This document shows positions 49,584 to 56,825 of a stretch of DNA of 64,000 nt, in pieces. The stretch lies in NCBI GenBank assembly GCA_024275135.1, contig JAJRZS010000034.1, forward strand, positions 62,001 to 126,000. Reading direction: 5' to 3'. The position numbers and the translations under genes were made by a program. Each line of letters begins with the position of its first letter. Position 1 is the first letter of the stretch. The notes under the pieces were generated by a model, which did not search any database, had not been told where the DNA came from, and saw nothing but the letters and a program-made list of their open reading frames with translations. Source of the DNA: Planctomycetota bacterium (lineage in GTDB: Bacteria; Planctomycetota; UBA1135).

Positions 49584-52106
49584 TTAGCACTGGGAATAGC
49601 CGCAGCCTGGGCATTTGCAGCAACCTTCTTCAAAAATCAGGTTGTTCGCCTCGCAGGAGGGGCATTTAATTTTGAATGCACCGCCCGTGCCAGTGCCCAT
49701 GCGCGAGCCCGTGGACATAGCGGGAGATTTGGCTGCAGCCCCATTCTGGTACTGGTCGGCATCCACTTCGCCAAGCAAAATCGCACGTAGGCCGAAATTG
49801 TCTTTGGCATCAAGATAGCGCTTTAAGGATTTCGCCAAGCCATCCGCAAGGGACATGATGCGTCCATCCCGACTTGGCACAGTGAGCGAACTACCAATTC
49901 CCTCAAGTTGCTTCAGCGCCATGTTCATCTCACCACCACAGCGCAGGAACAAAGAAATCATGCGGCAAATGGCTTCCAAATCGGAGTTCGCAACATCACC
50001 CCCCTTGCCCAGCTGGGCAAAGACTTCCATCTCTTTTTCCGCACGTGGATCCACCGAAATTTTGACATGCATGTTGCCGAAGGGGGTGAGCTGGCGCACC
50101 CTCACGCTAGGCATAATTTCGGGCAGCTTAACCGGAGAAATGGGGGCTTGGCTCGCGGGCGCTTCCGCGGCAGCCTTCTCCTTCAACGCCATCGGCTGCA
50201 TTTCACGGCAACCATCGCGATAAACGGTCACACCTTTGCAGCCTTCGCGCCATGCCAAGAGATAGGCGGTGCGCACATCAGCCTCGTCGCAGTCATGCGG
50301 CAAGTTGATGGTTTTAGAAACCGCATTATCAATCGAGCTTTGCCATGCTGCTTGCATCAAAATATGCTCGCGCGGCTCCACATCGTGTGCAGTAACAAAG
50401 GTATCGCGAATCTCTTGCGGCAAATCGGTGTTATGAATCGTGCCTTCTTCAAGTGCGATATCGATGATGCGCTCGATTTCGCTAGCCGAGCAGCCAGCAT
50501 TTTCCAAGGCTGCGCGGAAATCGGGGTTGACCTCCTTCATCACCACCGGCACCCCGTCCGCATTTTTCATCACCTGGCGCTGGAAGGCCAAAGAGAACAA
50601 CGGCTCAATGCCACCCGAGCAGCCAGAGATAATGGAAATGGTACCCGTGGGCGCCACCGTGGTGACATGGGAGTTCCGACGCTTAGGCTTGCCCTCTAAC
50701 TGCGGCTTCGAACCCTCCCAGGCGGTATAGGTAGGACGTCCGTCCTTGGCCACCAACTCTTCCGAGGCTAGCAAAGATTGCTCGGTAAGGCGTGCTGACA
50801 AACTGCGCGCGATGCTGAAGCTTTGCTCCGAGCCGTAGCGCACGCCCAGACGGAACAACAAGTCGGCAAATCCCATCACCCCCAAACCGATGCGGCGTTC
50901 TTGCTCTGCGCGCGCACGGATTTCATCGATGGGGTAATTGTTGATGGTGATGACATCGTCGAGGAAACGAACGCTGTCGTGCACCGCAGAGTCGAAGCGC
51001 TCCCAATCGAAACGATCTTCCCAAGGTGCGGCCTCGGGGGCATCGGCTTTATAAAAAGTATTGAGATTGATGGAGCCGAGATTGCAAGAGCCATAAGGCA
51101 GCAACCACTGTTCACCACAAGGGTTGGTGGCCTCGTACTCACCAAGGTTGGGAACTTGATTATCTTCGTTCGCGCGGTCGATGAAGAGCATGCCCGGCTC
51201 ACCATTGCGCCATGCATGTTCAATCACCAAATCCATCACCTGGCCGTAGGTCCAGTATTGGGCATCGGCAGGGCCTTCGCCAGCGGCATAGGCATCGTAA
51301 TCGGCTTTCGAACAACGGCGGCCACTGGCTTTGCGCAACCAAGCTTTTTGGCCGCCATGCGGGTTGACCACAACCACACGCTCGTCAGGGCTATCCACCA
51401 CCTTTTGCATCCAGTCGTTGGTCACGCCAATAGAAATGTTGTAGTTGGTCCAGCGGGTGAGATCGTCTTTGGCGCGCAAAAACTCCAGGACATCCGGATG
51501 ATCGCAGCGCATCACCCCCATGTTGGCACCTCGACGGAAGGCGCCTTGTTGAATCGCGTCGGTGCCGGACGAAAAGGCATCGATAAAGGCCAAGGGGCCG
51601 GAAGTGCGCCCGCCCGAACTGGCGACGATGGAGCCGTCGGGACGCAAGCGGGAGAAGGAAAACCCAGTGCCACCACCGGCTTTTTGGATGAGGGCCACAT
51701 GCTTGAGGGTGTTGAAGATTTCTTCAATCGAATCTTCGACTGGCAGCACAAAGCAGGCCGACAACATGCCCATTGAGCGCCCTGCATTCATCAGCGTGGG
51801 CGAGTTGGGCATGAAGGTACCGGTGGCCATCAGGTTGTAAAAGCGACGAGCCCATTTATCGCCGACGGGCTTGCCAAGCTCCCGATATTCGGGGGCCGCG
51901 ACGGCACTGGCAACGCGCCAGAACAGGCCTTTGGGGGTTTCACAAACTTCGCCGGTCGTCTCGTCTTTGGCCAAATAGCGGTTTTGCAAGACCGTGCGGG
52001 AGTTCTCAGTGAGCTTGGGTTCGGGCAAATCCTCCGGCATTGCCGGAACTGCCGGAACTTTGGTCTCTTTGGAGGGGGCTAGGGTGGTTTTCGGGGTGCG
52101 ACTCAT
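49584..52106 (-). CDS. nrdJ: adenosylcobalamin-dependent ribonucleotide reductase
   Basis: An 840-residue class II (B12-dependent) reductase that makes deoxynucleotides without oxygen or a second subunit. FMPNSPTLMNAGRS, SACFVLPVEDS, GGGTGFSFS, NPCGEQWLLPYGSCNLG and TVAPTGTISIISG mark the substrate and cysteine sites. The C-terminal zinc-ribbon-like tail has CPSCEAN and CKCPGCGYSQC, containing the redox cysteines that regenerate the active site. Two NrdR-like sites and a TTGACA box lie upstream. No cobalamin riboswitch is seen in the 126-base leader. The window has no nrdR. Confidence 0.97.
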   Translation of the reverse strand: MSRTPKTTLAPSKETKVPAVPAMPEDLPEPKLTENSRTVLQNRYLAKDETTGEVCETPKGLFWRVASAVAAPEYRELGKPVGDKWARRFYNLMATGTFMPNSPTLMNAGRSMGMLSACFVLPVEDSIEEIFNTLKHVALIQKAGGGTGFSFSRLRPDGSIVASSGGRTSGPLAFIDAFSSGTDAIQQGAFRRGANMGVMRCDHPDVLEFLRAKDDLTRWTNYNISIGVTNDWMQKVVDSPDERVVVVNPHGGQKAWLRKASGRRCSKADYDAYAAGEGPADAQYWTYGQVMDLVIEHAWRNGEPGMLFIDRANEDNQVPNLGEYEATNPCGEQWLLPYGSCNLGSINLNTFYKADAPEAAPWEDRFDWERFDSAVHDSVRFLDDVITINNYPIDEIRARAEQERRIGLGVMGFADLLFRLGVRYGSEQSFSIARSLSARLTEQSLLASEELVAKDGRPTYTAWEGSKPQLEGKPKRRNSHVTTVAPTGTISIISGCSGGIEPLFSLAFQRQVMKNADGVPVVMKEVNPDFRAALENAGCSASEIERIIDIALEEGTIHNTDLPQEIRDTFVTAHDVEPREHILMQAAWQSSIDNAVSKTINLPHDCDEADVRTAYLLAWREGCKGVTVYRDGCREMQPMALKEKAAAEAPASQAPISPVKLPEIMPSVRVRQLTPFGNMHVKISVDPRAEKEMEVFAQLGKGGDVANSDLEAICRMISLFLRCGGEMNMALKQLEGIGSSLTVPSRDGRIMSLADGLAKSLKRYLDAKDNFGLRAILLGEVDADQYQNGAAAKSPAMSTGSRMGTGTGGAFKIKCPSCEANNLIFEEGCCKCPGCGYSQC

Positions 52107-52168
52107 GTTCAGTAGGGTTCTTGCTCAAGAAGCTACCGCAGACCTTAGACAACATCTACCCGAATTTC

Positions 52169-52174
52169 TGTCAA
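52169..52174 (-). promoter_or_regulatory. TTGACA -35 box before nrdJ
   Basis: A perfect TTGACA on the minus strand, 63 bases before the nrdJ start. A TATAAT-like box at the right spacing is weak (TGTCTA at 17 bases, TCTAAG at 19), so the promoter is only partly supported. Confidence 0.45.
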
Positions 52175-52199
52175 AATGTTGGGGGAAGTTCCGGCACAA

Positions 52200-52215
52200 C
52201 CACAACATCTTGTGG
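52200..52215 (-). promoter_or_regulatory. NrdR-box-like palindrome upstream of nrdJ
   Basis: The 16-base site has arms CCACAA and TTGTGG, exact complements, around four central bases. It resembles the NrdR box that represses ribonucleotide reductase genes. A second copy of its core (ACAACATCT on the plus strand, at 52149-52157) is 53 bases closer to the gene, about five helical turns, and overlaps the promoter spacer. Confidence 0.6.
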
Positions 52216-52232
52216 CCAAAAAAATTCTTCGT

Positions 52233-53249
52233 TCAACTGCCTTTTTGGCAGGGTGGCAAGCGCTGACGCAGGGCAGCCAACACCACTTCCGGGGATAGAC
52301 CTTGGCCGCAGCGAAAATGTTGGCGCGGACATTGGGGGTGACCATGGGCGCCACAGGGGCGGCAATCCAAATCCCTCACCTCCAGCACCACATCCTGGGG
52401 CCCCTGCGGAGCAAATCCCATGGCCGGCACCGTGCTGCAATAAAGCGCCACCACAGGAATACCAGCGGCCACCCCCATATGCATGGGGGCGGAGTCGTTG
52501 GTTAACAAGCAAGCGGCCTTGGCCAACACCGCATAGGATTCGCGCAGGTTGGTTTGGCCAACCAAATCCACCAAACCCGGGCCGCCGCCGGAAAGGGCAA
52601 CCAACTCGTCGGCCAGTTTGCGATCGTCCGGCCCCCCTATCAGCACCACGGCAATGCCGTCGTCCAAAAGCACGCGCATGACTTGCGCAAAGTGGGAGGC
52701 CGGCCAGCGTTTGGTGGCCCAAATCGATCCCGGTGCCACCACCAGGTAGTTGCATGAGGTAACCTTCTGTGCAGCCACATCCCGCTCTGCAGGAGTCGGA
52801 TACATTCGTGGGCGCTGCCAGGCTCCGCCGCCCAACAAGGCCAAGCAGCGCTCAATTTCGTGTTTATTTTGGGGATAAGGGATGCGTTGGGTGTAACACC
52901 AAGCAGCAGCAGCGTTGTCGTAACCGACGCGAATAGGAATGGCCGCCAACCGCAACAACAAAGCCGTGCGCCAAGAGCGGTTGGAACAAAGCACTCGCGC
53001 GTATTGGTGGCCACGCAAACGCTTGGCCAAGCGCAGCAAACCACGCAAGCCGCGGTCGGTACCTCGTTTGTCGTAAACCAACACCTGGCGCAGCTGAGGA
53101 TGGTTTTGCAACATTTGCGCGCCGCCTGGCGAAGTGAGGAAATCGACCGGCCCCGCCCATTTTTCAGCTGCAGCACGCACCATCGGCTCGGCGCAGAGGA
53201 CGTCGCCCAGAAAGGAGGTATCCACCAATAAGGTCGCTGCAGACACCAC
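52233..53249 (-). CDS. glycosyltransferase family 9 (heptosyltransferase-like)
   Basis: A 338-residue GT9 enzyme. TLLVDTSFLGDVLCAEP near the start and the nucleotide-binding end NDSAPMHMGVAAGIPVVALY are diagnostic, with VVAPGSIWATKRWP between them. GT9 enzymes such as WaaF add ADP-heptose to the lipopolysaccharide core. The C-terminus carries four Cys residues (LDCRPCGAHGHPQCP and CGQG), also seen in a subset of heptosyltransferases. The start is a GTG at 53249 with a second GTG directly following. It is divergent from the MATE gene, 22 bases apart, and upstream of nrdJ on the same strand. Confidence 0.88.
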   Translation of the reverse strand: MVSAATLLVDTSFLGDVLCAEPMVRAAAEKWAGPVDFLTSPGGAQMLQNHPQLRQVLVYDKRGTDRGLRGLLRLAKRLRGHQYARVLCSNRSWRTALLLRLAAIPIRVGYDNAAAAWCYTQRIPYPQNKHEIERCLALLGGGAWQRPRMYPTPAERDVAAQKVTSCNYLVVAPGSIWATKRWPASHFAQVMRVLLDDGIAVVLIGGPDDRKLADELVALSGGGPGLVDLVGQTNLRESYAVLAKAACLLTNDSAPMHMGVAAGIPVVALYCSTVPAMGFAPQGPQDVVLEVRDLDCRPCGAHGHPQCPRQHFRCGQGLSPEVVLAALRQRLPPCQKGS

Positions 53250-53271
53250 GTTATTCTAGGGCCCCTGGCCT

Positions 53272-54666
53272 TTGCATGACGTACTCCCTTCTTCCTTGAG
53301 CTCCAATCTCTCCGGTTCGCGCAGAGAAGTGATGCGCTTGGCATGGCCGATTGGGGTTTCGATGCTGTCTTTCACCTTGAAAGGCTTTGTCGACACGCTG
53401 ATGGTGGCCCAATTGGGAACGGATGCCTTAGGTGCCGTAGGTTTTGCCTCCGTTGCCACCTGGTTCGCTCTCACTTTTCCCTGGGGCATCTTGCGCGGAC
53501 AGCGTCCCTTGGTGAGCCAGTATTTCGGTGCCGGCAACCCCGACGAAGCCTTTTCTTTTGGGGTTCATGCCTTTCTGCTGGCTCTTTGTTCGGGCATTTT
53601 GCTCTTTGTCGCCGCCGCACCTTTGGCCCAGGCCTTTCACGCCTTCGCCGCCACTACCGAACTCAACGCCGACGCAATCGACCTCGGCTCTGCATATTTT
53701 CATATTCGCCTGCAATGGTTGTTGCCCACCTTGCTCACTTTCGCCATTTCCGAATATCAGCGCTCCACCGGACATACCCGTGTGCCCATGGCTGTAGATT
53801 TGGTGGTGCATCCCTTAAACCTCTTGTTCAATTGGATTCTCATTTTTGGCCATTGGGGGGCACCGGCAATGGGCGCTAATGGTGCAGCCTTGGGTACCGG
53901 CCTCGCTGACCTTTGCTCGCTACTGTTGATTTTCTTTTTGGTCTACCCCAAGCGTCCGCTACCCAAAGCTGCCTTGCAGCTGCGCTGGCAAAGATTGCGT
54001 GCGGTGGTTGCTGTCGGCATAACAGGTGGTGTGCAGTTTATGCTCGAAAACCTGTCCTTTCTTTCCATCACTTGGATTGTTGGCAAAACAGACAATGTGG
54101 CTTTGGCCGTTCACAATGCCGGTATTCAGCTGGTGCACCTAAGCCTCATGCCAGCCATTGCCATCGGCGATGCCGGCTCCGTCCTCATCGGTCGCTTTGT
54201 TGGGGAGATGGATTGGGATGCCGTACGACGCACCCTCCGCAGTACTTTGCAAATCTTGGTGCCGTTTATGAGCTGTATGGCTTTGCTTTATCTGCTGTTT
54301 GGCCGCCAACTCTCTGGCCTTTTCCTGCACAACGACGACCCGATTCTATTGCGCCATGCTCTAGATTTAGGCCAGGGGGTGATGGCTGCTTGTGCGCTCT
54401 GGCAATTGGGTGATGCCCTGCAAGTGGCGTTTCGTTTTGCTTTGCGCGCGGCTGGTGATCACATCTGGGTGATGTGGACGGGCGTCCTTTGCACTTGGTT
54501 GTTGAGTATCCCCTTGTGCTCCTGGGTGGTGTTCGTTTATCACGGGGATGTAGCCTTGGTGTGGCTGATGTGGGCGGCCGAAATTTTTGTCGGCGGGTTC
54601 ATCTTCCTCTGGCGCTGGCGGAGCGGTGCCTGGATGAAGAAGCGTTTAGTGCATGGATCCCTCTAA
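53272..54666 (+). CDS. MATE-family transporter
   Basis: A 464-residue integral membrane protein with about twelve transmembrane segments in two related halves. FVDTLMVAQLGTDALGAVGFA in the first half and the second-half helix with LSFLSITWIVGK fit the MATE family, which exports drugs or cationic metabolites using a sodium or proton gradient. The start is uncertain: TTG at 53272 gives the full N-terminus, while the first ATG is at 53332. The last 21 bases overlap the end of the SelW-like gene on the other strand. Substrate is unknown. Confidence 0.85.
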   Translation: MHDVLPSSLSSNLSGSRREVMRLAWPIGVSMLSFTLKGFVDTLMVAQLGTDALGAVGFASVATWFALTFPWGILRGQRPLVSQYFGAGNPDEAFSFGVHAFLLALCSGILLFVAAAPLAQAFHAFAATTELNADAIDLGSAYFHIRLQWLLPTLLTFAISEYQRSTGHTRVPMAVDLVVHPLNLLFNWILIFGHWGAPAMGANGAALGTGLADLCSLLLIFFLVYPKRPLPKAALQLRWQRLRAVVAVGITGGVQFMLENLSFLSITWIVGKTDNVALAVHNAGIQLVHLSLMPAIAIGDAGSVLIGRFVGEMDWDAVRRTLRSTLQILVPFMSCMALLYLLFGRQLSGLFLHNDDPILLRHALDLGQGVMAACALWQLGDALQVAFRFALRAAGDHIWVMWTGVLCTWLLSIPLCSWVVFVYHGDVALVWLMWAAEIFVGGFIFLWRWRSGAWMKKRLVHGSL

Positions 54667-54876
54667 CAGTTTTTCTATTTCTCCCCGATCCGGAAATCGG
54701 TCGCCCTCGGCAAGTTTGGAGAAGATTAAGGCACCATCGACTTCGACGTCGAAAACGCCGCCGCCGCCGGCAACCAATTCGGCTTCAACACCAAAAGCTT
54801 GCTGCAGCTCCGCGGCCAGACTGGTCGCTTGCGGCAAGTAATTTCACATCTGGCAGTAAGTAATGCGGATTTTCAT
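54646..54876 (-). CDS. SelW/Rdx-family protein with in-frame UGA (predicted selenocysteine)
   Basis: Reading through one in-frame UGA gives a complete 76-residue Rdx/SelW protein. The start ATG at 54876 is followed by IRITYC, then QM, then UGA as codon 11 (54846-54844), then NYLPQA. The redox motif is therefore CQMU, in the position where relatives have CxxC or CxxU. The rest, including GGGGVFDVEVDGALIFSK and RFPDRGEIEKLLEG, is typical of the family. An AGGA lies 10 bases before the ATG. Ending the frame at UGA would leave a 10-residue peptide; starting after it would remove the active site. A SECIS-like hairpin follows. SelW-like proteins are thiol/selenol oxidoreductases of unclear partner. 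The 3' end overlaps the MATE gene by 21 bases. Confidence 0.85.
54810..54834 (-). promoter_or_regulatory. bacterial SECIS-like stem-loop after the SelW UGA
   Basis: In the mRNA, the inner hairpin (54812-54828) is GCG-A-CCA, loop GUC, UGG-C-CGC: three pairs, one A-C mismatch, three pairs, and a loop that begins with G. The loop starts 22 bases after the UGA. A lower CCGC/GCGG pairing (54831-54834 with 54810-54813) is possible instead of the outer GCG/CGC. Size, distance and the loop G fit published bacterial SECIS rules; the short upper stem is a weakness. Confidence 0.6.
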
Positions 54877-54912
54877 GACTTCAGCATCCTACAGAGAAAT
54901 GGCGAGGGAAGT

Positions 54913-54933
54913 TGGTGGGCCGCCCAGGACTTG
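54913..54933. repeat. copy of the tRNA 3' end (21 bp)
   Basis: Twenty-one bases identical to the 3' end of the nearby tRNA-Ile, including the encoded CCA. The copy lies 116 bases away in direct orientation. It is too short to be a tRNA and looks like a duplicated attachment-type site. Confidence 0.75.
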
Positions 54934-55028
54934 GCGCGGAGCGGGGCTTGCGCAGCGAGCACCACCGCGCTGCGTCGGCCGGGGTGGAACGCCGCTTTCG
55001 CGTCGGGCCGAAGGTACGAAAGCGAAAG

Positions 55029-55105
<77 letters not shown>

Positions 55106-55113
55106 GTGACGGA

Positions 55114-55119
55114 ATTCTA
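55114..55119 (-). promoter_or_regulatory. -10-like box before tRNA-Ile
   Basis: TAGAAT on the minus strand, five of six consensus positions, 9 bases before the tRNA 5' end. No good -35 box is seen at 16-18 bases. Confidence 0.4.
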
Positions 55120-55169
55120 ACGCATCCCCCGCGCCCAAAAACACCACCCCCTTGCTAGACTGCGACGTC

Positions 55170-56825
55170 ATGTTTGCTGTTACCACGACTTTGTGTTGTC
55201 TCGGTCTGGCTCTCCCCCAAGACCCCCAGCCCAACTACAAACTTCCACCCCAAGGTTATCATGCACCTGAAGAAGTGGCCGCAGCTCTAGAAGAGCTGGT
55301 GAGTATGCACTTGTCATGGGATTTGATCCAAATCGGCACCAGCCCCGAAGGTCGGCCGCTTTATGTGTTGTCGATCCCTGGCCCTCAATTGGCCGGCAAT
55401 CCGGCTCCAGGAGCTCCTGCAATCCTGGTAGTGGCCAATTTGGAGGGTGACCGGCTCGGGGCGGGAGAGGTTGCGTTGAATTTGGCGCAAAACCTATCCG
55501 CCAACTTCCCCCTGCTGGAAAAAGCACACCTATTCCTAATGCCGATGGCAAACCCGGATGCCGTTGCCCATGTGTTGCACGGGGAAGGAAACTGGCGCGG
55601 CGCACCTACCGACAATGATCGGGATGGACGCGTCGATGAAGATGGGGCGCATGACATCAATGGAGATGGCCAAGTGTTGTGGATGCGCGTGCCCACCCCA
55701 GGTGGCCAATGGCTAGCTGAGCCCAAAGATTCTCGCCTGAGTCGCAAAGCAAAAACCGACGACGGGGAAGCTGGGGAGTTTCGCTTGCTGCGAGAAGGCG
55801 CCGACACCGACGGCGATCGCTTGGAAAACGAAGATGGCAAAGGCGGTATCCAACTGGAAGCTAACTTTCCTCACCGCTGGCAACAATATGATCCTGCCGC
55901 TGGCCCCTATCAGCTAAGCGAGCCAGAAAGTCGAGCCTTGGTTGATTTTGTGTTACTGCATCCGGAGATTTGCCTGGCTCTGGTACTCGACAACGAAGAC
56001 AACCTCACCGACCCACCTCAAGGCGAGGACAAAAGCACCATTCAATCCACCATTCCGCTTAAAGCGGATGCCACCCTCATCAAAATTTTGCGTAAAGGAT
56101 GGCAATCCGAAGACGACCAAGAAAAGGTGTTGGGTGAGGAACACCAACATGGCAACTTCGCAGATTGGCTTTACTTCCAACGTGGCATTTTGGTGCTGGA
56201 GAGTGCGCTTTGGTCGCCACCACTGGAGATGAAAGAGGAGGGCGAAGCAAAACCAAAGGAAGAAGCGAAAGACCTCAGCAAGGAGCAGAAACTGCTCGCT
56301 TGGGCTGAGCGGTGGTACGGAGATAAAGCCTTTGTTCCCTGGCAAGATTTTCATCACCCAACCTTGGGCGACATCACCATCGGTGGCTGGAAACCGTTGC
56401 TGCGCACCAATCCGCCGATTTCCTTGATTCCACAACTTCGTAGCCGTACCGAAGCCATTTTGTCCAGCCTCGGCCCTCAACTTGCCAAGCTAAGTTGGGA
56501 AAAAGTGGAGGTCAAGGCTTTGGATGGGCAACAGGTTTTCGAAGCACGGGCCACTCTGGTGAATCCCCACACCATGCCCACCGACACGGCGATGGCAATC
56601 GCCAACCGCAAGCACTTGCCTCTTCGCATTTATCTGGAACTTCCTGCAGGAGGAAAACTGCTGGTAGGCAAAATGCAACAAAATCTTCGTCGTTTGGAAG
56701 GGCTGGGAGGAAGTCATGAGTTTCATTGGATTTTCCAACTGCCCCCAAATTCGAAACCCGCACAGGTCCGCGCCGTATCAACCCATTCTGGGGAATCTGT
56801 TTGCTTACTAGAGGTTCAATCATGA
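55170..56825 (+). CDS. M14-family pseudo-carboxypeptidase
   Basis: A 551-residue exported protein with a signal peptide and the M14 carboxypeptidase fold, but all three zinc ligands are changed. The HxxE motif position is ANLEGDRLGAG, where the paralogue has VHGNEVQGG, so His is Glu92 and Glu is Arg95; the third His is Asp274 in VLDNEDN. The calcium-type loops NDRDGRVDED and DTDGDRLEN are kept. The ATG at 55170 is chosen; a TTG 6 codons earlier is possible. It overlaps the active paralogue by an ATGA and may act as its chaperone, regulator or binding partner. Confidence 0.85.
   Translation: MFAVTTTLCCLGLALPQDPQPNYKLPPQGYHAPEEVAAALEELVSMHLSWDLIQIGTSPEGRPLYVLSIPGPQLAGNPAPGAPAILVVANLEGDRLGAGEVALNLAQNLSANFPLLEKAHLFLMPMANPDAVAHVLHGEGNWRGAPTDNDRDGRVDEDGAHDINGDGQVLWMRVPTPGGQWLAEPKDSRLSRKAKTDDGEAGEFRLLREGADTDGDRLENEDGKGGIQLEANFPHRWQQYDPAAGPYQLSEPESRALVDFVLLHPEICLALVLDNEDNLTDPPQGEDKSTIQSTIPLKADATLIKILRKGWQSEDDQEKVLGEEHQHGNFADWLYFQRGILVLESALWSPPLEMKEEGEAKPKEEAKDLSKEQKLLAWAERWYGDKAFVPWQDFHHPTLGDITIGGWKPLLRTNPPISLIPQLRSRTEAILSSLGPQLAKLSWEKVEVKALDGQQVFEARATLVNPHTMPTDTAMAIANRKHLPLRIYLELPAGGKLLVGKMQQNLRRLEGLGGSHEFHWIFQLPPNSKPAQVRAVSTHSGESVCLLEVQS

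Noticed and set aside
52107-52232. Cobalamin riboswitch before nrdJ
   Set aside because: The leader is short and I found no B12-box-like conserved element, only the NrdR-like sites.
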